DNA of 48,617 bases from contig LUUF01000016.1 in NCBI GenBank assembly GCA_001644045.1, positions 1 through 48,617 on the forward strand. Direction: 5' to 3'. A program made the translations under genes and the position numbers. The stretch is from Methylomonas methanica (GTDB taxonomy: Bacteria > Pseudomonadota > Gammaproteobacteria > Methylococcales > Methylomonadaceae). The notes under the pieces are model-generated. The model had not been told where the DNA came from, ran no database searches, and saw only the letters and a list, made by a program, of their open reading frames with translations. Shown one piece after another: positions 27,678-37,200 of the stretch (position 1 is its first letter; every line of letters starts with the position of its first letter).

Positions 27678-29609
27678 ATGAGAAATCTGGAATTTAAAGA
27701 ACAGTTGCACGAATACACGCATTGGCGCGAACAACTGATTCAGGGTATCGAATTGTATCGGGACTGGCGTAATCGTTATCGCTTCAGTGACCCGCAAAGT
27801 ACCGATACCTTGCTGAATATATTGCAGGGCTTACAAAATGATCGCGTCACCTTGGCGTTTGTGGCGGAGTTTTCCAGAGGTAAAACTGAGTTAATCAACT
27901 CGCTGTTTTTTGCTGAGACCGGTGTGCGTTTGTTGCCGTCGTCGCCGGGGCGTACCACTATGTCGCCCACCGAGCTGTTCTGGGACGAAAAAGGCGGCAG
28001 TTACATTCGGCTGCTTAACATCGAGAGTCGCTTGGAAGATATTTCGTTGATGGATTACAAGCGAAATCCTGACCGGTGGACGCAAATCGAGCTGAATTGC
28101 GACTCGCCGACACAAATGCAGGAAGCGTTTAGGGAGCTGGTCGCGACGAAGAAGGTTTCGCGGGAAATGGCCGATAAGCTGGGCTTGTGGAACGAACGCG
28201 AAGCTGCCGAGCAAGGCATTATCAATCCGGAAACCGTGGAAGTGCCGTGTTGGCGGCATGCGATGATTAGTTTCCCGCATCCGTTGTTGAAAGAAGGTTT
28301 ATGCATCCTGGATACGCCGGGTCTGAATGCCTTGGGTACCGAGCCGGAATTAACGTTAAGCATGTTGCCCAGCGCGCAAGCGATTATTTTCGTGTTGGCC
28401 GCCGATACCGGCGTGACCAAAAGCGACCTGGAAATGTGGAAAAGCCATGTCTGTAGCTCCAGGGGTAATCGTCGCCAGGGCTTAGCCGTGGTGATGAATA
28501 AAATCGACTCGATGTGGGACGATTTGGCGGGTGAAACCGGATACGAAGCAGCGATTCAAAAGCAGATCGATACCTCGGCGATGATTTTGAACCTGGAGAA
28601 GGAAGTTATTTTCCCGGTCTCCGCTAAGCAGGCTTTGTTGGCTAAGGTGAAAGGCGACGATGCCTTGCTGCAAAAAAGCCGTCTCAATCTGCTGGAAAGC
28701 TATTTATCGGATGATATTCTCGATCAACGCCGCGACATTTTAAAAGGAGTGGTCGATAAGGAAATCGGTTTTCTGGTCAGCGAATCCGTCAAACTGATGG
28801 ATTCCAAGATTGCTAACGCGCAAAAGCAGCTCGACGAATTCAAGCAGGTCGATTTCGAAAACCAGGAATTGACCGGCAAATTGATGGCGGAAACCCGCGA
28901 CCGGCAAAACGCTTATATGGCTAATATCGAGAACTTCCAAGCCAGCCGCAAAGTGTTTGCGGTACAGGCAAAAATGTTGATCGATTCGTTTGCGAAGGAA
29001 AAAATCGACGATATTATCCGCCGTACCAAGGACGATATGAGCAAAAGCCTGACCACTTACGGTATGAAACAGAATATGCGTAGATTGTTCGACGAGTTAC
29101 GCGATCTGTTGCAGGACTCGGTGGATATGACTGAAGAAACCCGGCGCTTGATTAAAGCCATTCACAAAAAGTTTCAGGATGAATACGGCTTTAAGGAAAT
29201 CGAACCGCAGTTGTTTTCGATTAAACAACACCAGTTCGAGCTAGAGCAGATTTTTGAAGAAGGTGAAGCATTTCGCAATAGCGCCAAAACCACGATGACC
29301 GAGCAAAGCATAGTGGTCAACAAGCTTTACGGTACGCTGATTGCCAAGGCGAGAAATATTTTGCAGCAGGCTCAGCGCGATGCGGTTACCTGGAGTAATA
29401 GCGTGCTATCGCCGCTGATGCATCAGATCAAGGATCACAAAAAGCAAATCGAAAGCCGCTTGATTATGCTTAGAAAAATCAACGAATCCAAAGGCAATGT
29501 CAACGAAAGTATTGCGCAGTTAGAGGGCGAATTGGGTCCGCTGCAAGTTCAGTATCAAGAGTTGCTCGAAATCCTTAAAGCGGTACATTTGGAAATTAAA
29601 GCCGATTAG
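27678..29609 (+). CDS. dynamin-like GTPase
   Basis: This is a 643-residue bacterial dynamin-family protein. The P-loop is AEFSRGKT (residues 63-70), with Ala replacing the first Gly. PGRTTMSPTEL follows as switch I, DTPGLNALG as switch II (DxxG), and VMNKIDSMWDD as the NKxD box. The C-terminal half (from about 350) is predominantly helical with long coiled-coil stretches. There is no obvious transmembrane helix, so any membrane contact would be through amphipathic helices. It is a single gene, not the tandem pair often seen, and its role here is unknown. Confidence 0.85.
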   Translation: MRNLEFKEQLHEYTHWREQLIQGIELYRDWRNRYRFSDPQSTDTLLNILQGLQNDRVTLAFVAEFSRGKTELINSLFFAETGVRLLPSSPGRTTMSPTELFWDEKGGSYIRLLNIESRLEDISLMDYKRNPDRWTQIELNCDSPTQMQEAFRELVATKKVSREMADKLGLWNEREAAEQGIINPETVEVPCWRHAMISFPHPLLKEGLCILDTPGLNALGTEPELTLSMLPSAQAIIFVLAADTGVTKSDLEMWKSHVCSSRGNRRQGLAVVMNKIDSMWDDLAGETGYEAAIQKQIDTSAMILNLEKEVIFPVSAKQALLAKVKGDDALLQKSRLNLLESYLSDDILDQRRDILKGVVDKEIGFLVSESVKLMDSKIANAQKQLDEFKQVDFENQELTGKLMAETRDRQNAYMANIENFQASRKVFAVQAKMLIDSFAKEKIDDIIRRTKDDMSKSLTTYGMKQNMRRLFDELRDLLQDSVDMTEETRRLIKAIHKKFQDEYGFKEIEPQLFSIKQHQFELEQIFEEGEAFRNSAKTTMTEQSIVVNKLYGTLIAKARNILQQAQRDAVTWSNSVLSPLMHQIKDHKKQIESRLIMLRKINESKGNVNESIAQLEGELGPLQVQYQELLEILKAVHLEIKAD

Positions 29610-29620
29610 CTCGGCTTTTT
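29598..29620 (+). terminator. terminator of the dynamin-like gene
   Basis: A perfect 8-bp stem (AAAGCCGA and TCGGCTTT) with a 5-base loop ends in a T-run. The left arm and loop overlap the last codons and stop of the gene. Confidence 0.8.
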
Positions 29621-29666
29621 CCGTTAGCCCTTCAATCGTCCCTTAGTTGCGAGGCGCGCAGGCTGC

Positions 29667-30242
29667 TTATGCTCTGGGACTTACAGCGTCAGAGTCCAGC
29701 AATTCGTGAAAGTGGTGCCAGTCGAAAAATGGACCGGGATCGGTTTTACGGTCCGGTGCTATGTCGCTATGACCGACAATGCGCTGGTTCGACAATTGCG
29801 GATAATTTGTCAGTAATGCTCTACATACATCGGCAAGGCGCCGATATTGAATGTCCGTGTAAGCCAGGTTTATGGCCCCTTCCAGCTCGATACCAATAGA
29901 AAAATCGTTACAGCGTTCCCGATCTTGATATTTTGAGACGCCTGCATGCCAGGCTCTGCGGTTAAACGGCACATATTGCCGAATGCTGCCATCCCGGCGA
30001 ATCAGTAAATGCGCGGACACCCTAAGCTGATGTATCTCTTGGAAATAAGGGTGCGCGCTTGGATTCAGGTCGTTGCAAAACAGCTGATCGATATACTCAC
30101 CCTCGAATTGCTCAGGAGGTAGGCTGATGCAATGGATCACCAGTAACGAAATGTCGTCGGGGTCCGGTCTATCGTCGCAATTAGGCGAAGCGACTTGGCT
30201 GGCACTATTCAGGTAGTGGTCGCGAATCATCATGGTGTTCAA
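29667..30242 (-). CDS. ampD: 1,6-anhydro-N-acetylmuramyl-L-alanine amidase AmpD
   Basis: AmpD, about 191 residues, is a cytosolic zinc amidase that recycles anhydromuropeptides. Zinc-ligand segments are LVIHCISLPP, with its His near residue 37, and GHSDIAPDRKTDPG near the C-terminus. SAHLLIRRDGSIRQYVPF, RAWHAG and FSIGIELEG are family hallmarks. The start may be TTG at 30242, with AGAGAG upstream, or ATG at 30233. It is divergent from nadC. Confidence 0.94.
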   Translation of the reverse strand: MNTMMIRDHYLNSASQVASPNCDDRPDPDDISLLVIHCISLPPEQFEGEYIDQLFCNDLNPSAHPYFQEIHQLRVSAHLLIRRDGSIRQYVPFNRRAWHAGVSKYQDRERCNDFSIGIELEGAINLAYTDIQYRRLADVCRALLTNYPQLSNQRIVGHSDIAPDRKTDPGPFFDWHHFHELLDSDAVSPRA

Positions 30243-30360
30243 GCTCTCTGGGCATAGCGATATTTTAAAGGTTTACCTGCTTTTGGATCTGAGTTTCGCT
30301 CGGTAGTCGCCAATATGCGGTTTATAATCATCGGCATTATTCATCGCTCAGTACAGGTCC

Positions 30361-31188
30361 ATGCAACCAAATTCCGCAGAAATCGAGTTTTATCTTGCCG
30401 AAGATATAGGTAGCGGCGATATTACCGCCAGCATTGTCTCGCTCGAAACTCAGGCAAATGCCACGGTCCTGACCCGCGAACCCATGGTACTGTGCGGCCG
30501 GGCTTGGTTCGATGAGGTGTTTCGGCAATTGAGCCCTCGGGTTGTTGTCGATTGGCAATGCGACGAGGGTGAGAGTGTGCCTGCGAATACGTTGCTATGC
30601 CAACTACAGGGCCCGGCGCGGTCGTTGCTGACAGGCGAGCGCACGGCGCTGAATCTGCTGCAAACCTTATCCGCGACGGCTACTGTCGCTCGCCGCTATG
30701 CGGATGCCGTGGCCGGTACTGGCTGTAAGGTATTGGATACCCGTAAAACCCTGCCCGGCTTGCGTTTGGCGCAAAAATACGCGGTTAAATGCGGTGGTTG
30801 TTTTAATCATCGTATCGGTTTATTCGATGCCATCTTGATCAAGGAAAACCACATTATCGCCGCCGGCTCAATTGCCAATGCGGTCAGGCGGGCTAGAGGC
30901 TATGCGAATGTGCCGGTTGAGGTGGAGGTCGAAAATCTTGACGAGTTTGCTCAGGCTTTTGTCGCGAAACCTGATCGGATCATGCTGGATAATTTTTCGC
31001 TGGTCGATATGCGTGCAGCGGTAGAGCTAAATCAGGGGATATTGGAGTTGGAAGCGTCGGGGAATATAACTTTGGATAATATCCGAACTGTAGCCGAAAC
31101 CGGCGTGGATTTTATTTCTATTGGTGCTTTAACCAAAAACGTTGTTGCGGTTGATCTGTCGATGCGCATCGACATGCGCATCGATTAA
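30361..31188 (+). CDS. nadC: quinolinate phosphoribosyltransferase (carboxylating)
   Basis: NadC, 275 residues, makes nicotinate mononucleotide from quinolinate and PRPP. Motifs are [55 protein letters not shown] and [11 protein letters not shown], ending in [11 protein letters not shown]. The C-terminal tail MRIDMRID is encoded by a short repeated, palindromic sequence. Confidence 0.96.
   Translation: MQPNSAEIEFYLAEDIGSGDITASIVSLETQANATVLTREPMVLCGRAWFDEVFRQLSPRVVVDWQCDEGESVPANTLLCQLQGPARSLLTGERTALNLLQTLSATATVARRYADAVAGTGCKVLDTRKTLPGLRLAQKYAVKCGGCFNHRIGLFDAILIKENHIIAAGSIANAVRRARGYANVPVEVEVENLDEFAQAFVAKPDRIMLDNFSLVDMRAAVELNQGILELEASGNITLDNIRTVAETGVDFISIGALTKNVVAVDLSMRIDMRID
31161..31182. repeat. 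GATGCGCAT/ATGCGCATC hairpin at the nadC 3' end
   Basis: A perfect 9-bp stem with a CGAC loop encodes the final MRIDMRID of NadC. It is followed by ATTAATCATCATGC and not by a T-run, so terminator function is doubtful. Confidence 0.5.
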
Positions 31189-31205
31189 TCATCATGCTGA
31201 TGCGC

Positions 31206-31718
31206 TCAGTTGACCGCGTTCAACATTTCGTTTTCGTATAAACGCAATTTTTTCCAATTTGCGAATTTGCTGTCGTCAAACGGCGCATCGTGGTCGATCG
31301 CATGCTCGTAGCAACTGCGAAATAGGCGGGCCGTTCGAAACGCGTGTAATTCGTCGTCTGCTGTTACGGTATCCACATTGCCGACCTGGAAGGTTTTATT
31401 ACGGGATTTTCCGTCTTTTACCCAAAACACCGTGTAGCAAAGATAGCTTTTATCCTTGCGGTGATCGAACTTGATGGTTCTGGATACGCCGGTTACGCCG
31501 GTAGTGGTTTTGTTTTTGGGTGGTTTCAGGAAGCGGGTCTTGCTGCCTTTTAATACCACCAGCATCTGATCTCGCCAAGTGATCGCGGCTTTCAGCGACT
31601 TGGTTTTGCTGCCCCAGAGCTTGTGAGAAAAATAACGGCTGCTTTCCTTGCCGCGCCGAACGATGCGAACTTGAAAACCGAAAGTATCGGGTTCTGTGAT
31701 GTGTTTTACTTTTGCCAT
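31206..31718 (-). CDS. AP2-like DNA-binding protein
   Basis: This 170-residue basic protein looks like a stand-alone bacterial AP2-like protein. Two related modules are visible. The first is FGFQVRIVRRGKESSRYFS...KAAITWRDQML at about residues 13-52. The second is YLCYTVFWVKDGKSRNKTF...HAFRTARLFRSCYE at about 92-140. Each is three strands followed by a helix. The plant-type domain is found in some bacterial proteins, mostly homing-endonuclease or phage-linked, but no nuclease motif is seen here. It is convergent with nadC. Targets are unknown. Confidence 0.6.
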   Translation of the reverse strand: MAKVKHITEPDTFGFQVRIVRRGKESSRYFSHKLWGSKTKSLKAAITWRDQMLVVLKGSKTRFLKPPKNKTTTGVTGVSRTIKFDHRKDKSYLCYTVFWVKDGKSRNKTFQVGNVDTVTADDELHAFRTARLFRSCYEHAIDHDAPFDDSKFANWKKLRLYENEMLNAVN

Positions 31719-31870
31719 TTGTCGTACCCTAGAAAATTCACAAAGGTCTGCATAGTGAATTTAAACAGCGCGAAACACGCAGACCGCCTGTTATTTGTGT
31801 AAGCTATGGATTACAAATTAGCGCGAAATCGACTGTCTTGCAAGCGGAATTTGCCGGGATTATTAGGCGA

Positions 31871-31894
31871 ATACCAACTAATTTAGTGTAGAAT
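31871..31894 (+). promoter_or_regulatory. IscR/Rrf2-like palindrome over the peroxiredoxin promoter
   Basis: The sequence ATACC-AACTAATTTAGTG-TAGAAT contains the perfect palindrome ACTAA-T-TTAGT. Its core fits the type 1 IscR pattern ACT-RWWWY-AGT, and its right flank TAGAAT can serve as a -10 box. The left flank is one base short of the IscR consensus, so assignment to a particular Rrf2-family regulator is tentative. It lies 75 bp before the peroxiredoxin ATG. Confidence 0.4.
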
Positions 31895-31968
31895 AAGTCT
31901 CAGCCTTCTCGCAGAGGCGCAAACATCCTCTTAACCTTTTGTTTTGTAACTAATTTTGGAGAAAATTG

Positions 31969-32571
31969 ATGAGCGTTTTAGTAGGTAAGCAAGCCCCTGA
32001 CTTTACAGTTCCTGCGGTATTAGGCGATGGTCAAATTGTTGATTCATTCAGTTTTTCAGCGGCCACTAGCGGCAAATACGCAGTACTTTTCTTTTATCCA
32101 TTGGATTTTACCTTCGTTTGCCCAAGCGAATTAATTGCTTTGGATCATCGTATCGACGAATTCAAAAGCCGCGGCGTTGAAGTGATTGGTGTTTCTATTG
32201 ACTCACACTTTACCCATAACGCTTGGCGTAACACCCCTGTCAACCAAGGTGGTATCGGTCCTGTCCGTTATACTCTGGCTGCCGACCTGAAACACACTAT
32301 TGCCCAAGACTACGATGTAGAGTCGGCTGGCGGTGTTGCTTTCCGTGGTAGTTTCCTGATCGACAAAGCGGGCGTCGTCCGCCACCAAGTCGTTAACGAT
32401 TTACCTCTGGGTCGTAACTTCGATGAAATGTTGCGTATGGTTGACGCACTGCAGTTCCACGAAGAACATGGCGAAGTTTGCCCTGCCGGTTGGAACAAAG
32501 GTGATGCGGGTATGAATGCCAACCCAGCGGGCGTGGCCGAGTATCTGAGCAAAAATGCTGACAAGCTGTAA
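31969..32571 (+). CDS. 2-Cys peroxiredoxin (AhpC/Prx1 type)
   Basis: This 200-residue cytosolic thiol peroxidase reduces H2O2 and organic peroxides. The peroxidatic Cys51 lies in FTFVCPSE, and the resolving Cys lies in GEVCPAGW near residue 170. GGIGPVRYTL and RGSFLID are also typical of Prx1-type enzymes. The ATG at 31969 has GGAG upstream. It is monocistronic, with its own terminator. Confidence 0.95.
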   Translation: MSVLVGKQAPDFTVPAVLGDGQIVDSFSFSAATSGKYAVLFFYPLDFTFVCPSELIALDHRIDEFKSRGVEVIGVSIDSHFTHNAWRNTPVNQGGIGPVRYTLAADLKHTIAQDYDVESAGGVAFRGSFLIDKAGVVRHQVVNDLPLGRNFDEMLRMVDALQFHEEHGEVCPAGWNKGDAGMNANPAGVAEYLSKNADKL

Positions 32572-32592
32572 GCTTTAGCTTCGATTTAAGAC

Positions 32593-32625
32593 AAGGCGCA
32601 TTGTCTAGGCAATGCGCCTTTTTTA
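32593..32625 (+). terminator. Rho-independent terminator of the peroxiredoxin gene
   Basis: A perfect 11-bp stem (AAGGCGCATTG and CAATGCGCCTT) with a 6-base loop is followed by TTTT. It lies 22 bp after the stop codon. Confidence 0.92.
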
Positions 32626-32626
32626 T

Positions 32627-33135
32627 TGTTCGGACTTTTCCTCTTCCCCTCTCATAACGGCTGCGAATTTAGTGCTGTACTAATTCGATTTCTTGCCGCT
32701 CCTCATCCTTATATCTGCGGTTTAAATAGCCCACTAAACCGGGGTGTTTTGAACCAAATCATTTGTCTTAGCCCTCTGTTGCCTATCGTTACTGAGCGAG
32801 TGCTCATTGAAATCTATGGCACGTTTTTCGCTTGGAATATTGTGTTTTCAGCAACTTCCAAAATAACCTGGAAAGTTTTTTCCGGTCTAAAGCGCCATGT
32901 TTTGTTCTAAAACTGGCCAGACAAATATTGATGTGGAGGTTCGTGCTTCTCTTGGCTAGGCGTAAAGCGAATGGCTTTTTATAAAAATGAAGAGCACAAG
33001 CCACGGTAATATTGATACGATATTATATCGGCGGTAGTTAACCCTTCATTTAGTTAAGGGAGCTCGTTTTTTTGAACATTGTGCAACCCTCCCGCCTTGA
33101 CCGTAAAAATGGCATCCACATAAAAATAATAATTC
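32627..33135 (+). promoter_or_regulatory. 509-bp gene-free stretch before the efflux operon
   Basis: No credible gene is seen. A weak hairpin (CCCTT 33042-33046, AAGGG 33056-33060) is followed six bases later by a T7 run and could end a short transcript. A -35-like TTGACC near 33099 is close to an AT-rich -10-like run just before the start codon, which would leave almost no leader. No MerR-type palindrome is convincing. Confidence 0.3.
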
Positions 33136-34275
33136 ATGCACATCAATTTAATTGTATCGATATTGGTAGCAACCGTTTTAGCCGGTTGTTCAGATCCTCC
33201 CGACAAGACCACGGCAAATCAAAAAGCTTCCAACGTATCAGCTGATGAGATTAAGGCAACAGACACTGATCAGCATGTCGCGCTGATTTCGATTCCAACC
33301 GAATCCAGGCCTTACATTAGCGTGGTGACGGTCACGCCGCAGAATTTCTCGGCGATGGTGCAAGCGCCGTCGCATGTCGAATTTAGAACCAAAGCCCTAT
33401 CCGCCGTGAGCGCTGTGGTGGCAGGGCGGCTGAAAAAAATCAATGTACAGGTTGGTGACCGCGTCAAAGTCGGCACGCCAGTCGCTATTCTGGAAAGCGC
33501 CGAAGCCGCCAAGATGCGGGCTGACGTCGCGGAAGCCAAGGCCGGGCTGCAGCGCGCCGAAGACCGCATGCGCCGTCAGGACATGATGCGGAAAAGCGGC
33601 GTGGGCCTGGAAATGGAGCGCGCGGAAGCCGATGTGCAATTGCGAGAAGCGCGCGCCGATTATCAGCGCAGCCAGCAAGCCTTGCGGATGATTGGGGATG
33701 GCACAGATCAAGGCGTGGTATTGCGTGCCTCTGAAGATGGCGTGGTATTACAGATTAAATCCTCGATTGGCTCGGCGTTGGCAGCCGGAGAAACCATCAT
33801 CGAAATCGGCGAGCCGCAATCATTGTGGATCGTCGCGGACGTATTCGATAACGATTTGCCGCTGATCGAAAAAGGCGCCAAAGCCACCTTACAGATCAGC
33901 GCCTTGCCCGAGCCGGTAACCGGACGAGTGGTGGCCGTCAGCGCGGCGATGCAATCCGATTTACGCCGGGGCGCGGTGTATATCGAATTCGACAATCCCA
34001 ATCTGGTGCTAAAGCCGGGCATGTTTGCCAAAGGCTTGATCGAAGCCGCCGGTCCGCACCACATCGTCTTGCCCACCACAGCGGTGGTGATTAGAGACAA
34101 AAAACATACGATGGTCTACGTGGAAACCGGCGATGGCCGCTTCGAGCCACGGCAGGTACTAATCGGACAGGCACGCGACGGTCAGGTGCCGGTGCTGGAC
34201 GGACTTAAAGACGGCGAAAAAGTGGTGGTTTCCGGCGCGTTGCTGCTCGATTCCTCCGCATCCATGCTGCTTTAA
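33136..34275 (+). CDS. RND efflux periplasmic adaptor (CzcB-like lipoprotein)
   Basis: This 379-residue membrane-fusion protein links the pump and outer-membrane channel below. It has a lipoprotein signal ending in VLAGC (Cys17). The first lipoyl half (VAGRLKKINVQVGDRVKVGTPV) is near residue 95. A coiled-coil hairpin (about 120-180) and the second lipoyl half (GVVLQIKSSIGSALAAGETI) follow, then beta-barrel and membrane-proximal domains. It lacks the His-rich or Met-rich N-terminus of some CzcB or CusB proteins. It lies 12 bp before the pump gene. There is no good ribosome site at the ATG. Confidence 0.92.
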   Translation: MHINLIVSILVATVLAGCSDPPDKTTANQKASNVSADEIKATDTDQHVALISIPTESRPYISVVTVTPQNFSAMVQAPSHVEFRTKALSAVSAVVAGRLKKINVQVGDRVKVGTPVAILESAEAAKMRADVAEAKAGLQRAEDRMRRQDMMRKSGVGLEMERAEADVQLREARADYQRSQQALRMIGDGTDQGVVLRASEDGVVLQIKSSIGSALAAGETIIEIGEPQSLWIVADVFDNDLPLIEKGAKATLQISALPEPVTGRVVAVSAAMQSDLRRGAVYIEFDNPNLVLKPGMFAKGLIEAAGPHHIVLPTTAVVIRDKKHTMVYVETGDGRFEPRQVLIGQARDGQVPVLDGLKDGEKVVVSGALLLDSSASMLL

Positions 34276-34287
34276 TCGGGGGTACTG

Positions 34288-37200
34288 ATGTTACGCCCCT
34301 TGATTGAACATTGCGTTCACCGCCGGCTTGTCGTGATTACCGTGGCGGTGATCATCGCTATTTTCGGTATCCATGCGTTTATGGAAACGCCGATCGAAGC
34401 CTATCCGGATGTTACCAACACCCAGGTGACCGTCATTACCTTGATGCCGGGCTACGCGCCGGAAGAAGTCGAGCGCCAGGTGACCGTGCCGTTGGAAAGA
34501 GTCTTGAACGGCACGCCGAATATGCTGCAGATGCGTAGCCAAAGCTTGTTCGGTTTGTCGCTGGTGACGATTACCTTTGAAGACCATATCGACAGCTTCC
34601 ATTCCCGAACCGAAATATCCCAACGCATCTCCGGCGCGGAATTGCCGAGCAGCGTCACGCCGGTATTGGCGCCGGACTACACGCCGTTGGGCGAAATCTA
34701 CAAGTTTACGCTGACCAGCGACCGGCATTCGCTGTACGAGCTGCGTTCGGAAATGGAATGGAACGTGTCGCGCAAACTGCGCCAGGTGCCGGGTGTTGCC
34801 GATGTACTGACTTTTGGCGGTTACTACAAAGAATTTCATATTCAAATCGATCCGACCCGCGTCGAGTCGGTGGGCTTGACGCTGGAAGACATTGGTTTGG
34901 CGGTTGAAAAATCCAATAAAAATGTCGGCGCCGGTTTCTTGAGTTATGGCGATCAGGAAATGGTGGTGCGCGGTGTCGGCAACCTGGTCTCCGCCGACGA
35001 CATCAAAAAAATCGTGCTGAAAAATCATGAAGGCACGCCGGTCACCGTTGGCGATGTCGGCCGCCTGGTGCAATCCTACACGCCACGCCGCGGTACGGTG
35101 GGCTTGGATGAGCATAAAGACGTGGTGGAAGGTATCGTGCTGCTGCGGCGCGGTCAGAATCCGTCGCGGGTGCTGGATGCTTTACACGAGAAAGTCGCGG
35201 AATTAAATGGCGGGATTTTGCCGGCAGGCATGAAGATCATGCCGTTTCTGGATCGTTCCGAATTGGTCAGCAGTACGCTGCATACCGTGTTCGACAACTT
35301 GCTGCACGGCTTTGCACTGGTAGTAGGCGTGGTCTGGTTGTTCCTGCGCAGTATTCGCGGCTCCTTAATTGTGGCGACGGTGATTCCGTTGTCGTTGCTG
35401 GTGGCGTTCTTAGGTTTGTATCAGCTGGGTATGCCGGCCAATTTGATTTCGATGGGTGCTATCGATTTCGGCATCATTCTCGATGGCGCAGTGGTGTTGA
35501 TCGAAAACGTCATGCACCAGGCCCAGCATCGCAAACCGCAATCGCGGCGGGAAATGCTGCATCTCATTGCCGATGCCGCCGTGGATGTTGCGAAACCGGC
35601 GTTTTTTGCGATGCTGATTATCATCGCCGCGTTGATTCCGGTGTTTACGCTGGAGCGCGTGGAAGGCCGTATATTTCGGCCGTTGGCGATGACCTATAGC
35701 TTTGCCCTGTCCGGCGGCTTGATCTTTGCGCTGCTGTTGGTGCCGGCCTTGTGCGCCACCTTCATTCAGCCCAAACATGCCTTGGTGGCCGAGGCCAAGT
35801 TTTTGAAACGCTTGCGGGATTGGTATTCCCGCTTATTGGCGCAGGTATTGGGTAAAAGACTGATGGCTCTAATCTTTGCCGGCGTTTTGTTGTTTGCCGG
35901 CGGCTTGGCCGGTGCTGGGCTGGGCACCGAGTTCCTGCCGGAACTAGACGAAGGCGACATCCATGTGTTTGTGGAAATGCCGCCGAGTATTTCGCTGGAT
36001 AAAGGCCAGGAAGTTTTATTGGACATGCGCCAACGCTTGATGAAATTTCCGGAAGTGCTGGGCATTTTGAGCCAGCAAGGCCGTTCCGAGGATGGCACCG
36101 ACAACGAAGGCGTGAACATGAGCGAAACCTTCGTGCATCTTAAGCACCATGAACAATGGCGGCCGGGCTGGCATAAGGAAAAGCTGGTCGATGCGATGCG
36201 AACCTCGCTGGAAGAAATACCGGGGGTACGTTTTAATTTCTCGCAACCGATCAAGGACAACGTCGAGGAAGCGGTGAGCGGGGTGCGCGGCAAAGTGGTA
36301 TTGAAAATCTACGGCCCCGATCTGGAAAAAATGCGTACCACGCTGGAAGAAATCAAACTCCTGTTGGCCAAGGTGGATGGCATAATCGATCTGGATCTTT
36401 ACCGGGAATCGCGGGTGCCGCAGTTGCAAATCAAGCTGGATCGCGCCGCCCTGGCCCGCAATAGTTTTGATGTGGATAGAGTGCAAGACACTATCGAAAT
36501 CGGCATGGCCGGCCGCATAGTCTCCGAATTGTGGCAAGGTGAGCGGCCGGTGCCGATACGCTTGATTTTGCCGGAGAACGAACGCGGTGATATAGAAAAA
36601 ATTGGCAACATGAATGTCGTCAATCCCTCCGGAGCTTATATTCCGTTGCGGGATTTGACCACTATCGATATTGCTCAAGGCCGCACCTCCATCGAACGCG
36701 AAGCCAACAGCCGTTACATGGCCTTGAAATTTAACGTGGAAGGCCGCGATTTGGGCTCGGTGGTGCACGAAACCATGGAGCTGGTCGCCGCCAATATCAA
36801 AGTGCCGGAAGACCATTTTCTGAACTGGGGCGGCGAGTTCGAAAACCAACAGCGGGCGATGGCCCGCTTGGGAGTGGTGGTGCCAATCGCGGTATTGATC
36901 GTATTGGGTTTGTTATATAGCGCCTTGCAATCTGCGCGCAGCGCGGCGGCGATTTTGATCGCCACACCGTTTGCGATGACCGGGGGTGTGTTTGCGTTGA
37001 TGCTCACCAATATTCCGCTGTCGGTGAGCGCGGCAATTGGCTTTATTGCGCTGTTGGGCCAAGTGTGTTTGATGGGCTTGCTGGTGCTGAGTGCGACCGA
37101 GGAAATGCGCCGTGGTGGCATGGACCTGCTGGCGGCGATCAAGGAGGGCGCGACTCAGCGCTTGCGTCCGGTATTGATGGCCTCGCTGTTGGCACTGCTG

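Noticed and set aside
32626-32910. 94-codon plus-strand frame after the peroxiredoxin terminator
   Set aside because: No ribosome site, odd composition and no motif; it starts within the terminator T-run.
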